From contig NC_081413.1 of the NCBI RefSeq assembly GCF_030272615.1, positions 336,597,302 to 336,661,301 of the forward strand: a stretch of DNA of 64,000 nt. Reading direction: 5' to 3'. Source of the DNA: Cryptomeria japonica. Lineage: Eukaryota; Streptophyta; Pinopsida; Cupressales; Cupressaceae. The notes under the pieces were generated by a model. It was not told the DNA's origin. It searched no databases and saw nothing but the letters and a program-made list of their open reading frames with translations. Shown here in pieces: positions 39,075-51,000 of the stretch; position 1 is the first letter of the stretch, and each line of letters opens with the position of its first letter. The position numbers and the translations under genes are program-made.

Positions 39075-39295
39075 AGAACGGGGACGATGGCCCACCCTAC
39101 GGGTCCCATCGCTCCCCCTTTCCCACAGCCTGCGCAAGGCTGTGGGCAACCACAGTATGCACAAGACTATGGGCAGCCACAACTTGCGGCTGTGGAAATC
39201 CACACCCATGACTGTTATGGTTTTGGGTAGCCACAGTCATGGCTTCCACAAGCCCCCAATCAAGCACCTTGACTACTCACAGGGGCCAACAAAAC
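39075..39295. promoter_or_regulatory. G+C-rich palindromic island in the chromovirus LTR (right copy)
   Basis: Second copy of the island at 30303-30585, with GCTGTGGGCAACCACAG and GGGCAGCCACAAC words. It lacks about 60 bp present in the left copy, so the units have changed in number since insertion. Confidence 0.45.
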
Positions 39296-40946
39296 GAGAA
39301 CAAAAATATAAATTTTTTAAAAAGTTAAAGACAAATTTCTTGATTCAATCATCAAGAAAATAACAATACTTTCTTTCCAATTAAATTTTGGAATGCAAAC
39401 TCAGAAAAAAATAATTCTGAGAGAAAAACAATTTACCAATCAACAAAATTACCAACATTTGGCAAAATTTTGCCAGCATAACCTCTCAAAAGTGTAAAAT
39501 TGGACAAAATCTAAACACTATCCATGCCAATTCCATGAAAATATATCTCATTTTACTTCTTACAATCAAATTGTATGTTTCCAAAAGAAATATTTTGAGT
39601 TTTCAAACACACAAAGAACCCCCAATTTTTTTTTAATTTCACTAATTTCAACAATCAAGAAATTGATTGGGAAAGACACAAAGTGGATTTAACTTCCAAA
39701 TTAAAATTCCATCCTACTCCTTTCAACCATAAATCAAATTTGGTTGCAAAATACAAATCTTTAAAAACAATCACACACATGTATAATTTCTCAAAACAAG
39801 AAATTTAAAACAAAGGTTTTCCCAACCAACCTCAATAGCTATCCTAGATGACCAGTTGAGATGAGCTGATTCGTCCCACTAAGAAAATTTCCTCCACCAG
39901 ATGAAGACCAAATTTCTTCACAACAAGCTGGCTTCTCCTTCCTGTGAAGAGCACGGTAGAAATAGAAAATTTTTAACCTAAAACTATTTTAGTTTGAAAT
40001 TTTTCTCAGCCAATCACATTCATGCCTCAAAAAGTAAATTTTAAAAAAAGTCTATTCTCTCCAATTTATTTTCCCAAATTAAATAAAACTCAAATTCTAT
40101 TTCAAAAGTCAAACAAAGGTTATTTTATTTATTTTGATTCTATAACTTTTCCAAAATGCATACAAGGGATTTAATTCACAATTTTGAAAATCACATTTAA
40201 TCAAATTTGCTAGCAATAAGATTTAAACAATTTGATTTATCAATTAAATATATAATGGGGTACTATTTAAATTAATCTCTTTTATTTACCAAAGCATAAT
40301 AACATATTTAATCTAATTAAACACTTTAAAATGTAATAATCAATTCCACCAAATGCATATTACGCAACTACATAAATCAAACAAATACACGACCCGCATA
40401 CCAACATAGGGGACTTTTGGGTGACTAGCGATGCTCACTTTGAGCACGACTAGGGTAAAATATAGGTCTTAGGACTATCTCCTCCACTTGCATAGGAGCA
40501 GTAAGGTACACTCGGACCTGTGAAGCTAGGTGGAGACGATACCCCGTACCTACATGGTACTTGTACCTGCAATTCTCTACATCAACGAACTACATGTGTA
40601 TATATATACAATCACATAAAACATACTGGTGAAGGAGAATCATGGCGTTCCCTATCTCACCGAAGTGAGTGAACGAAAATCATCCCCTCGTACCCCATAC
40701 ACTTACAAACACAATACATGAATATAACTCATCACACATATGAATTAAATGTTTCAGTCCATGTCAGTAATCCAATAAAATCGCATTTAACTATCAATAA
40801 GGAAATACCGCATGAAAACATACACTGCAACTTAAATAAAAGTATATAACAACATCGCATAAAGTCTAAATAAAATATCACAATAATTTATCCACTGAAA
40901 AAGTCAAACCTGAGTCTAAAAGTCTGATTGAGAAAGGGGTACTACA

Positions 40947-42040
40947 AGATGATCAAATCCTCAAGAACAACTAGAACATCTGCGAAGCCAACCCTTGCAA
41001 GAAAGGAACAAACACCTGATGGAAAGTGGCACTACCACCTTACCATGTGGCCCATAAAGGAACCACCCCATCATGCTAGGAGATAGTAATAAGATCCTCT
41101 CGTATACCACAAAGAATGCACACATGGTCTAAATATTACGTCGGGTAACCACATAAAACATACAGACACAAGTATGACTCCACAATAATACTCCAGTTGA
41201 CATCAACAAGACTACACATCAGTGAAAATAAGGGAAGAGTGTCATCACATAGCTTGGAATGGTTATCCTAGAAGGCATTCATAGGCCCTAACCCCTATCC
41301 CGGGTTATCCTGGTAGCCTCCCCCAAACCCCCGACCCCATCCAAGTCTCATTTGGACCCAACAAACCTTTTGTGAGGACAAGGTTGTTGGTTTTGCCATT
41401 CTTGGTCTTCCCACTACATCTAGAGTCTGTAGGAGCACTCAACCATGAGCGATGTATAATTAACTTTGATTAGTATTTAAGCTACCCAAACCCCCTAATA
41501 TATTATTAGGTTATCACTTAATTATCCAACTTCTGAGGGGATTATGCTGTCAGCCACTTTGGGCCCGACCCCCACTCGGAAGCCACTCTTCCTTATGACA
41601 CTACACAAACCCAAAAGAACTCCAATGCAAAACATAAAATCCAACAATACACAGGGAGTTCAAACACAACTGAATAAATGCACTTGGACACACAAACCCT
41701 TCCACCTAGGTTTAACCAACTGGAGGTAATATAACACAATTTGGTCAACTCACAAGATGTGACCCCGTGATGGAACAAAGCAAGTTAAGCCATAATCAAC
41801 ACTTACACTTAACTTGCATGATTAACTTGCATTCAAAAACATTCCAATATAAACTCGAGAATTACTCTTGACAAATTAAACACCAAAATCCTCCAACATA
41901 GTAAATATCCCAAAAAGGTTTCACTTTCGCACTAAAACATATAACCATTTAAAGGAATTATAAAGACAATTCATCATGCATATTGCATTAACATAGGTCA
42001 TATCAAAAATTCGTTGTCTCCACATGAATTATGCAGATGA
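40947..42040 (-). repeat. outer long-LTR fragment, right part
   Basis: Begins with the second AGATG and continues the LTR interrupted at 28356. It aligns loosely with the middle of the chromovirus LTR (CATTTGGACCCA near 41350, GCCACTTTGGGC near 41556). Similarity fades near 42040, where A-rich low-complexity sequence begins, so the far end is missing or too diverged to place. Confidence 0.65.
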
Positions 42041-43478
42041 TTATGTCATATAGGTCTGTATACTAGGGGAATAGATGGAAAAAATAAAAAAATTATAAAA
42101 ATCATAAAGTCCTTTAAAAATATATCCAAAAAATCATAAAATGTCAAAAAAAAATCCTTAAAAAAATAAAAAACTCGTAAAATCAAAAACTGAAAAATCA
42201 AAGAAAGAAAACATAGACCATGCATCAAACCAAATCAGCAACAGACAAACTCTCAAAGTCTGCAATCAAACTTATCGCATGTCTTGTTAATCTATCTATC
42301 AAACTCTATCAAACATCAACATGTCTTATACAAGGAAGGGTACACTCAAAACCAGACAAATCGGTCTTATACATGGTACTTACTCTTTGAAACCAGACAT
42401 CCCTATCAATGATCAAATCAAAACAATGACATAGATCAGTATGACTGCTGGATTTTATCGAGGTTAGTCTTATCTATTGTACTGAAGTGTTACATCTTTG
42501 CTTTAGCTTGTACATATCTTTTAGTCACTTTTGTGTCATCCTGGTTCTTTTGGAACCCTCATGGCTTGAAACCAATCAATGTCCTAGTCTTAGGGTAATT
42601 GATCAATCAATATAAATGTCCTAAGCAGTTTAACCAACCCATCTTTCTGTTGATAGTACCAAGTTATCCAATCTGAGTCAGTCACCTATCTCCACACTAC
42701 CGTCGAGTTTTATCACTGAGTAAACAAGCAAAACAAGACTACTAAAAACAATCTTTAAACTGTTTGAGATATGATTGAAATTTTCTTTGTGTGTTGTCTT
42801 TTAAATTGGTTTTTGTTATTATTCCCTCTAAGTAACTTGAGGAAGTCTATCTTGACTAAGAGGAGCAAGGATTGGGGGCATAATACTTTTTCTTTGTTTT
42901 CTGCTTGTAAGAGTGATTCCGATGATTTGGAAACATCTAATAAGTTGGGTGTCTGTGATAAGTGCCTTCACATCAAGGTGAAATCGCCACACATACCTCG
43001 ACTCCGCTTATTTGTATGCTACAGGGAGGTTGGAGTCATTTCTTTGTTTGTTTTGAGGGAATTTCTTTAATGTGCAATCTAGATGCATGTGTAATATATC
43101 CAAGGATATGAATGATAAAAGGGTCATTGCAGACAAGATAATCGATCATTGCATATAAAAAGGAAGGAACTCTATTTATAAAAGGGCTCAATGATGATAA
43201 TTAAGCATACCAAATCCAATGATTAATTTTAAGTTGCATTCATTCTAAATTTTATTTCAAGTGATTTCAACATGATAACAATGATCTCTTTATCTTTTGA
43301 ATGAGAGTCTGAAGCAATCGACATTTCTCGACCAAGTGGTACTCCTTTTTTCACCCTTTTTTCATCATCGTTTCTCCGATCAAGTACTTATGTATTGAGA
43401 TGTTAGTTGCATACACGAGAATCTTATATAGATCCATGCATTTCATTATATATTTATTTGCATTCATATAATTGCATG
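42041..43478. other. unassigned sequence left of the LINE, part of an old LTR element interior
   Basis: A-rich low-complexity sequence (about 42070-42210) is followed by mixed sequence. A 99-codon plus frame (42771-43070) has no motif I recognise. It is contiguous with 57636 onward once the LINE is removed, so it probably belongs to the interior of the element whose 3' LTR is at 61357. Confidence 0.4.
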
Positions 43479-43497
43479 AGAAATAAACATTTGCATT
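43479..43497. other. LINE target-site duplication (3' side)
   Basis: AGAAATAAACATTTGCATT, identical to 57617-57635. It is followed on the plus strand by the T-rich tail of the LINE (about 43496-43514). Confidence 0.92.
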
Positions 43498-43804
43498 TTT
43501 ATTTTTATTTTGAAAAAAGGGGGTAAAGATTTATTCAGAAATCAAAGAATTATAGAGAAGAGGCCTCAGGGCCACCAAGACAACAAAAAAAACTAAAAGG
43601 ATCCTAAAGGAACCACCAACACCACCACTACAAAGTCCAGTGACCATAGCAATAGATTCGACCATTGGATTTCCAATGATAATACCTTTTTGGAAAGCCC
43701 TCACAAAGATGATGTTCTTACACAAAAAACTAGGCTCATCCAAAGCCTCGAAGGGCCTCAAAAATGACAATGAAAATGAAACAAACATAAAAGGGAAATT
43801 GATC

Positions 43805-44122
43805 CTACACCACAGGGTGCTCTTGCATCATCCTATCTTCAAGCATTAACCTATCTAAATTTTCAAGATAATCATGAGGTATACCATCCCTTCTACTAAA
43901 ATCCCAACCATCAACATGCTCTGAAGCCCACTTGGCCAAACAATCAGCCACTCTATTCCACTCCCTGGGAATATGACAAAAGGAGACAAATTCCAATGTG
44001 TTACACATTTGTAAAATCTGTCTGACCACAGAAGCTAATTCCCAACTCACATCATTTAGATTTTGTTTGTTCAACATGTCCACAACAATCTGAGAGTCTG
44101 ACTCACAAATAATCTTCCTCCA
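43805..44122 (-). pseudogene. LINE ORF2 RNase H C-terminal part
   Basis: Continues the RNase H fold after the TGA at 44123. It contains ICESDSQIVVDMLNKQN (third catalytic Asp), then VSFCHIPREWNRVADCLAKW (fourth catalytic Asp) and ends EHPVV. All four catalytic acids (D, E, D, D) are present, so apart from nonsense changes the domain is well kept. The sequence from here to 43498 is 3' untranslated sequence with an A-rich tail. Confidence 0.85.
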
Positions 44123-45034
44123 TCATAAAGAACAACCTCTCTCAACAACAATCTTAATAGCTAGGGCCTCCATAAGATTGTTGGAGTGCTGCCCTATATA
44201 AATAGAGAAGAAAAAACTTGCACAACCATCATCACCTCTACCTATACCTCCAATAACTGCATGTCCAGGATTCCCATGGGAAGAGCCATCAGTATTAATT
44301 TTTAAGATTCCCATAGGAGGGGGAATCCACCTTTCATCTCTACTTATCCGCTGCTTTGCATGATGAGATCTATTTCCAACAGCACAGTCTATTTTAATGT
44401 TTTCCAATTGCAAATTCCTTACAATAGAATAATCACGTGGATCAACATTTTCAGACAAATTGCATTTAGCTGAGATTGTCTCCTGAAGCCTATTAACTAT
44501 CTTCTGCCACAACTGAGAACTCCCTATATGTGAATCACAAAAGACCCTCCGATTCCTTCCCAACCATAAATTCCAGATAATAAGAGCTGGCCCAATAGCC
44601 CAGGCCACTTGAAGAAAAGAGGTCTTTGTGGGGGATCTGCCCAAGCTATCCCAAAATTCAATTAAGGAGGTAGCATGAAAACAAGCATGTTGCCAAGCCT
44701 CCCACCACTTGTGCCAAATATCCCTAGAGAAAGGGTATAGAAAAAAAAAGTGGGAGCAGTCTTCCTCATTATGAATACAAAGATAACAGATAGATGATCC
44801 CTGGAAGCTTCTCTTACGAAGATTCTCCCACGTGAGGCATTTCCTCTGAGCAACCAGCCATATGAAGAAATTACATTTTGGCCAAGAATAGCTATTCCAG
44901 ACCTTCTTCCACCACGGAACATCCGTCAGGCCATGCAATTGCCTATCAAGCTGAGCATAACCTTCAGCAATAGAAAACTTGCCTTTTGGATTAGGACCCC
45001 AAGATAGAATATCTCTCTCCTTGAGGGAACTACA
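44123..45034 (-). pseudogene. LINE ORF2 zinc-binding (zf-RVT) region and start of RNase H
   Basis: Minus-strand continuation left of the nested element. The zf-RVT-like region reads WWKKVWNSYSWPKCNFFIWL, then CLTWENLRKR, CYLCIHNEEDCSHFFFLYPF, where the last expected cysteine is Tyr. After a linker (ALIIWNLWLGRNRRVF) the RNase H domain starts with KINTDGSSHGNPGHAVIGG (first catalytic Asp) and NLMEALAIK (catalytic Glu). The frame ends at a TGA near 44123 but resumes in the same sense. RNase H after zf-RVT is a known arrangement in plant L1 elements. Confidence 0.88.
45030..45034. other. target duplication of the nested element, left copy
   Basis: CTACA here against CTGCA at 52795-52799; one mismatch. 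The LINE coding frame is restored when the element and one copy are removed. Confidence 0.75.
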
Positions 45035-46247
45035 TTGTTGGCATTTTGATGATAATGTTGTGATTGTCATTGATGGACACACACTTGCTATGAGATCACT
45101 TTGAGAATGTATGAATTGTGCTCAACCGTTAATTGTTCCAAACCGGTATCATGTTGTAGTCTTTAGACTACTGTTGTTATGCAAAAAGTGTTTATCGATC
45201 TCAAGCGGTATAAAGACCCAAGTGGCATAGAGAGATCAAGCAGTTTAAGGATCTCAAGCGGAGCGGAGCAAAGGAGCCAGAAGCAGAAATTATATTTTTC
45301 TCAGTCTTCAATTTTTGTCAACCGATAATCCATTAAATTGGTATTACTCTGAGTCACCAACCGATAACCGGAAGGTTGGACAAACTGGTAATACTCTGTG
45401 ATGAGTTACCAACCGGTATATTTTTGTGATGAGTTACCATCCACCAACACTTTGATGGTGTTTTTGTGCTGTGTTATCAAATGTGTCTAGATACAATGAA
45501 CCTAGGAACTTGTAATGAAATCCTATTGGACCGACATGAAATCAGATTCCTTTTAAGGACATCATGTCTAGGGTTTTGTAAGAGAGAGTATGCGAGTATA
45601 GCTGTTAGGTTTTGTAGTGGTTGGAAAATCTTTTGAATGTGCGATCTTAAATGAGAAGATCAAGTCTGTGAGTTGTAACAGAGTAAGGAGTTACTGAAGA
45701 TTGAAGTAATGCTGAAATGCATTAGCTATGAGCTACAATGGATCTAATCAAGTAGACTGTGCCATTTTCTAGATCATTCACTTGTTGATTACTCACATCT
45801 TTGATAAGTTAGAAACCCTTAACCGGGTAGGCCCAGAAAAGCCTTTGTAAATCCTCTAACAAGGTGGTTCACATCTGTGGATCTAAAATTCTCTCACAAG
45901 GTAGTCTTTAATCGGACTTATCTCCTAACACAGATTGAGATTCCTAATAGGATCTATTCTGGTAAAGAACATTGTATGACCTTAACCGGTCTGGTTACTA
46001 TTCTGCAGATAGTTACTTGTGAGTTTCATCTCACCGCGGTTTTTCCCATTTGGGTTTCCACGTCAAAATCTCTTGTGTTATGGTGATTGTGCTTATGTGG
46101 GTGAATGCATTATTTTCTATTTGCTTTGCATGTGTATTAACTGGTTTGTTTGCTAAACTGTTTTACCAGTTTCCTGCTAGACTATTAAAGTGTTTAAGTA
46201 CATTATTTTTTGGTATACTAATTCACCCCCCCTCTTAGTATTCATCA
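45035..46247 (+). repeat. 5' LTR of the gag plus unknown-ORF element
   Basis: Begins TTGTTGGCATTTTGATG and ends TTCATCA. Near its end it has ATTCACCCCCCCTCTTAG, the complement of the G-run plus TGAATCA motif of the related LTRs at 2157 and 22115. It pairs with 51581-52794. Confidence 0.88.
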
Positions 46248-46249
46248 AT

Positions 46250-46261
46250 TGGTATCAGAGC
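46250..46261 (+). other. primer-binding site, initiator-Met tRNA
   Basis: TGGTATCAGAGC two bases after the LTR edge, an exact match to the standard plant site. Fixes the plus orientation of the element. Confidence 0.92.
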
Positions 46262-46297
46262 CAACCTTTCTATAAGTCTAACCACTTGGAAAGAGAT

Positions 46298-47578
46298 ATG
46301 GGGGAATACACTATGAGGGAACTTACTCATTGGCTCACTTAGTCTGAGAAAGCCTATGATGAACTTATGGTCAAATATAAGGCCTCTCAAGCAAAAAGAA
46401 GAGAGCATGCTGAAAAACTAATGGAGCTAATTGAAAAAAACTCTTCTGATGAAGCGGACATGGAAACCCTAATTCAAGAAGTTGAAAAACTGAATGAGTC
46501 CAATGCCAACCTAAGAAGGGAACTTGAAGGCCTAACCATCAGAATGTGTCAAGAGCTTGAGAACCAAAGGAAAGCTGAAGATCTCGTAAAAGACAAAGAT
46601 CATGAGATCTCCAAGCTGAAGCAAGAGATCAGTGCACTTACCGCTCGTCTTTATGGAAGCAAAATGGAAAAAGAAGAAGTGCAAGGTGAACTAAACATGG
46701 CTATCTCTGAGAATGCAACCTTGAAGGAATCCAATGCTGCCATTTCCAAAGAACTCACTGAGTCAAAGGAAAAACTTGCCAAATTCAATAAGAGCTTTGT
46801 CAAGCTAGAGCAAAAGCTTGAATTAGCTAAATTGGTAAATAATACCAATGGACTTGGTTTCTTTGAATATGAGGAAGGTGAGACCTCTGGAACAAAAAGT
46901 GGAGCATCAAAGAAACAATCAACATCAAAGGATAAAGGTAAGCAAAAGTTCAAACCTATTTGCTTTAACTGTCTCAAGGAAGGACACACTGCTAATGTAT
47001 GTAGAAGTAAGGCTTACAATAATTTTCCTTATTTTCTAAACAATAAGCCTAGATCCAATAGATTTAATGGTAATTTTTATGCATGCAACAAGTTTGGGCA
47101 TAGAGCATTTGAATGCAGGTCTGTCATGCACAATACCGGAAGGTATCCTCAAAGGAATCAAGGAGTTTTTCCTGAACCCTCTAGGAACCGGAACCCAAAC
47201 CGGTTTAATACCTATAGTCATCAGTCAAGTAGCGGTGGCTATCAAGCGGCAACCGGATGGAGAGAAATCTATATGATTTGTCATGGTCATGGTCACACTG
47301 CTGCAACATGCAGAAGGAAGAATGGAAACATGAACAATGGACCTTGGAGAGCACCTAGAATGGTTTGCTATCACTGCAACACACTGGGTCATACAACAAG
47401 ATTCTGCAGAGCAAGAAAGAGTATATCGAATGATATACCAGTCACTCCGGAAGGAAAATTTGATGTTGAAATTGTTTAAGCAGATATGAAGAAAACCTGG
47501 AAGAAGAAGCCAAAAGAAGTGATTCAAGAAGAACCAGTTTCTGCACCCAATGTGGAAGTCATTGAATCGGCAAACTAA
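46298..47578 (+). pseudogene. copia-like gag with coiled coil and four zinc-knuckle positions
   Basis: The ATG at 46298 (MGEYTMRELTHWLT) lies 36 bp after the primer site. A TAG at 46340 (codon 15) breaks it, and an open frame restarts at 46367. Residues about 25-185 are a Lys/Glu-rich coiled coil (EKLMELIEKNSSDEADMETL). Knuckles follow: CFNCLKEGHTANVC (complete), FYACNKFGHRAFEC (first Cys missing), YMICHGHGHTAATC (first Cys missing) and CYHCNTLGHTTRFC (complete). A TAA at 47478 is followed in frame by 33 more sense codons to 47578. The usual N-terminal copia gag domain is missing or very short. It would package element RNA. It matches the gag remnant at 25875-26840. Apart from two nonsense codons it is open. 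Confidence 0.82.
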
Positions 47579-48022
47579 GCATCAGAGAAGCTTAGGGGGA
47601 GCAAACAGTGAAATATCTTGAACCCCCGGTTGACACCGGTAAAAGACCTTAACCATTATGAGATACCTGTCAGATTGGCAGAAGACCAGAAATGGTACAA
47701 GGAAAAATTAAGGTTTACGCCCTAATAGTGGAGAATTTATTATGGTAGGTGGAGAATCTATTTAAAACGAATTTTTCAAAACATTTCTCACTATCATTTT
47801 TTCGAGAAAAAAGTTTTCAAGTGTAGAGCGAAGAAAAGCGATTTACATTGCGATTCAAATAATTTATCAAAATCCTGAAGAAGAATCTGAAGCAAACATC
47901 TGTTGGAGAAGTGTAGAACGCAAAGCGATATTTGAGAAACCGAAGGAGTGTGTAGCAAAGTTCAAATTGTGAAGCCCTAAATTTTGATCTACGAAGGTAT
48001 TTTTCAAAATTCCCTGTTTATC
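47579..48022 (+). other. spacer and leader-like sequence before the second ORF
   Basis: Contains CTTAGGGGGAGCAAACAG (about 47589-47606), a string like those seen near copia pol ends, then AT-rich sequence with repeated GTGTAGA-CG-AAGCGA motifs (47821-47840 and 47911-47930) running into the ATG at 48023. The repeat-bearing stretch resembles a transcript leader, so the second ORF may have had its own transcript. This is inference. Confidence 0.35.
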
Positions 48023-51000
48023 ATGGCTTCAACATCACATGCTAGCTCTACTGCACCCGTTGATTCTGTAGACTTCATTCAACGGAAGGCAAAATACAAT
48101 GCCCTATCTCAAATACCCGCTGGTGTCATAGTGGAAGAAGGCATTTCAAATTTCATTGACTGTAAGATTGAAGACCTAGGATCTCTGATGATCCATTCCC
48201 AGTTGAGTCTATTCTGCAGAAAGGATAAGAAGATTAAACTGGAATTCAGCATTCTCGAAAAGAAGAAACTTCACAATGTAGCCTATTTTCTTGAAGAATT
48301 TTCTGATGATCACATTCAAATTATTCTAAGTAGAGTACACGGTGATAAGATGTACTTAGAGCAGATGCATGATATCACACCAGAAGTGATTCATGCCGTC
48401 ACCAGTTTCTGCAACGTCGGTGAAGTGCCAGCCCTAAGAAAGATTAGAAAGATAGAAATGACTAAGCTCATCTGTTCTATGAGCGATTCACGGGGAATGA
48501 CTATCAATTCCATCAAGGATGATCTGGTCAAATATGCATGTATGGTGTTAGGATACCAAACGTTCCATGCCAGCAGAATCAACTCTGTCTCTGCTACAGT
48601 GGTAAATGCCGCCTACAGGATGATCAAGGAAGATGCATCGTTTGATCTGTGCACTGGTATGCAAAGACAACTTCTATTGAACCTCAAATCGATCAAACAG
48701 AACAATGCCCTAAAATTTAAGTTTGGACAACTATTGGTTGGGTTTTTCTTCTACTTCCAAGGCTACTTTCTAGCAGTAGGTGATATTCATTGGTCCGTTG
48801 ACCAACCGGTGACAAAGCAAATCAAGGAAAGCCTACAAGCGGTTGGAACCAGCTATCCAGAAGTGCTAAACAAATACTTTGATGAGTTCAGATGCAAAAT
48901 GAACCAAAGGGTAAGAATATCTAACGATATTGTCAAAAAGTATGAGGAGGACATCTGCTTCACCATCAAATTTGATGAGTGCATAATGGAGGCGGTTGAG
49001 CCTAGACATGAAGAAGTGGAACCAATGGGATATGAGGTAATGAATGCCATGCTAGATGGGTATGCCTCTACCCTAATCGCCTCGCCCCTTGATCCAAAGG
49101 AAAAGAGAACCGACACCTATTTGGAAAGGGCTATAGTGGTTCAAGAACCCTCAGTAAAGAAGGGAAAGGCAGTGCCTTTAGCATCAACACCAGTTACCAC
49201 AACAAGTCCCAAAGTGACCAAGTGGTCACCAGCAAAAAGGAAACTGGAAGCGGCACCCACCAAAGTCTTTGAGAGGAAGCGGAAGAAAAAAATCAATACA
49301 CCAGACTCAGAGGACACTGTCTCTGAAGAACAACCTAAGAAGACTAGGCAAATGAGGAAAAAGACAAAGAGTGAACCGACAACATCTACACTGGTAAATA
49401 TTGATATTTCCTCTTACAAACCTTTGACACATTGTCAAAGAACAATTAAGAATATTAGAAGAAAAGTACTTGGTGATTTGAAAGAGTGCTTTGATGATTT
49501 TAATGATGATGAAAAGAAAGAAGTTGAATAGGAAGTTATCAATTATTTATGTATTAATGATCGGTGGCCATCAGAAATTAAATCTGAGATGCCTGATTCT
49601 TTGTATAATTCTTTAGACAACAAGTGGCGCATTGCCATAGAAAAGGAACAAGAAATAAGAGAGGAAGTATTTGCACAATACTTTCCTGATGTGCCTAAAA
49701 TAGAACTGTATGAAGTGGTGGAGAAATATAAGGGCCTCTTCTTCATGAGAAGAAGAAGACTCCTGCTATTAGAAGGAAAAGTTCTAGAAGTGGTCAAAGA
49801 TACCCACTCCCTTGCTCAATCAACTTTAAGACTGCATGAAGTGGCTGAAGCCAATAGAAAAGCAAAGCAACAACCGGATGAAGTATACAATAGTGAAGGA
49901 GAACCAGTCACCACTCAAATGGAACCGATTGATGTTGATGCCTTAAATGGTGACAATGTTACTCCGGATGCACCAAGATAAACAGAAGGTCAGAAGAAAC
50001 AGGAGGAAGATAAGAGAAAACAACAAGAGGAAGAGAAGAAGAAACATGAGAAAGAAAAGACAAAACAGGCAGAACAGGAAAAGAAGAAAGAGGATGCGAA
50101 GAAAAAGAAAGAGGAAGAAAAGAGAAAAGAAGAGGAGAAAAAGAAACAAGAGGATGAGAAGAAGAAGGAAGCAGAAAAGGAAGAGGAGAAGAGAAAGGAA
50201 GAAAAGAAGAAAAAGGAAGAGGAGAAGAGAAAGGAAGAGGAGAAGAAGAATGAAGCGGAAAAGGAAGAGGAAGAAAAAGGAAGAGGAGAAGAAAAAGGAA
50301 GAGGAGAAAAGAAAGGAAGAGGAGAAGAAAAAGGATGAAGATGAAGAGAAGCAGAAAGAAGAGGAGAAAAAGAAGGCAGAAGAAGACAAGAAAAGAGCCA
50401 AAGAGAAAGAAGAAATGGCATAGAGCACTCAGATGGAGACTCCAAAGGTAACCAGTAGGCAAGCCAAACCAGCTGACATTACCAGTCCTATTGACCTTCA
50501 GTCTGCAAATGAATCGGAGCTACTGCAGAGCATTAAGCTTGCTCAAGAGTGATTGGATGCTCTAAGGAGGAAAAAGGAGGAAGATGTTATCCAAACTGCG
50601 GTGGAAACACTCACCAATTTGATACCTGGTACAAACCTCCCTAGTACTGATTCCTCACTTGCCCAATTAAAGCTTCTATGTACAGTTGTGGAAGACCAGG
50701 TCCAAAACCTGGAAGAAGTTGCAGAAACAAATGCCAAAAAGGAGCATGAAAAGGCTCTGAACATTGCCTTGGTGAAGAAGTTGAATGAGCTTTGGTCAGA
50801 ACTTTAGAAGGTACAAAAGGACATCAGAGATGCAATGGATGAGGGCAATCTACTAGTCAGCAAGATTTGTCAACCTCATTTATTCTGTGATGATGTGCTC
50901 ACTCAGAAGGACAAACTGCAATTTGTATGTAGTCATTTATTAGCACCTTCAAGATTCCTTATGATTCCTTCTCCACATATGGACAAACTGCTCACCGGTT

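Larger units (their letters stand above)
28357..40946 (-). mobile_element. complete Ty3/gypsy chromovirus (Tekay/Del-like), decayed
   Basis: LTRs of about 3.9 kb (28357-32233 and 37026-40946), TG...CA ends, and target duplication AGATG (28352-28356 and 40947-40951). On the minus strand the order is 5' LTR, PBS, gag, protease, RT, RNase H, integrase, chromodomain, PPT, 3' LTR, which is the Ty3/gypsy order. A C-terminal chromodomain defines chromoviruses, and multi-kilobase LTRs are typical of the Tekay/Del branch. All coding parts have stops and frame changes, so it is not autonomous now. It inserted into an LTR of its own superfamily. Confidence 0.92.
37026..40946 (-). repeat. 5' LTR of the chromovirus
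   Basis: Partner of 28357-32233. It differs from it by substitutions, small indels and a large TA-rich microsatellite (38670-38834) absent in the other copy. The G+C-rich island is at about 39075-39295. It ends GGTACTACA before the target duplication AGATG. Confidence 0.9.

Noticed and set aside
42771-43070. 99-codon plus-strand frame
   Set aside because: No recognisable domain, in an AT-rich interior of an old element; cannot be supported as a gene.
49943-50462. Long minus-strand and alternative-frame ORFs rich in Phe/Leu/Ser or Arg/Lys
   Set aside because: They are other-frame readings of the GAA/AAG-rich segment that encodes the Glu/Lys-rich region of the plus-strand pseudogene.
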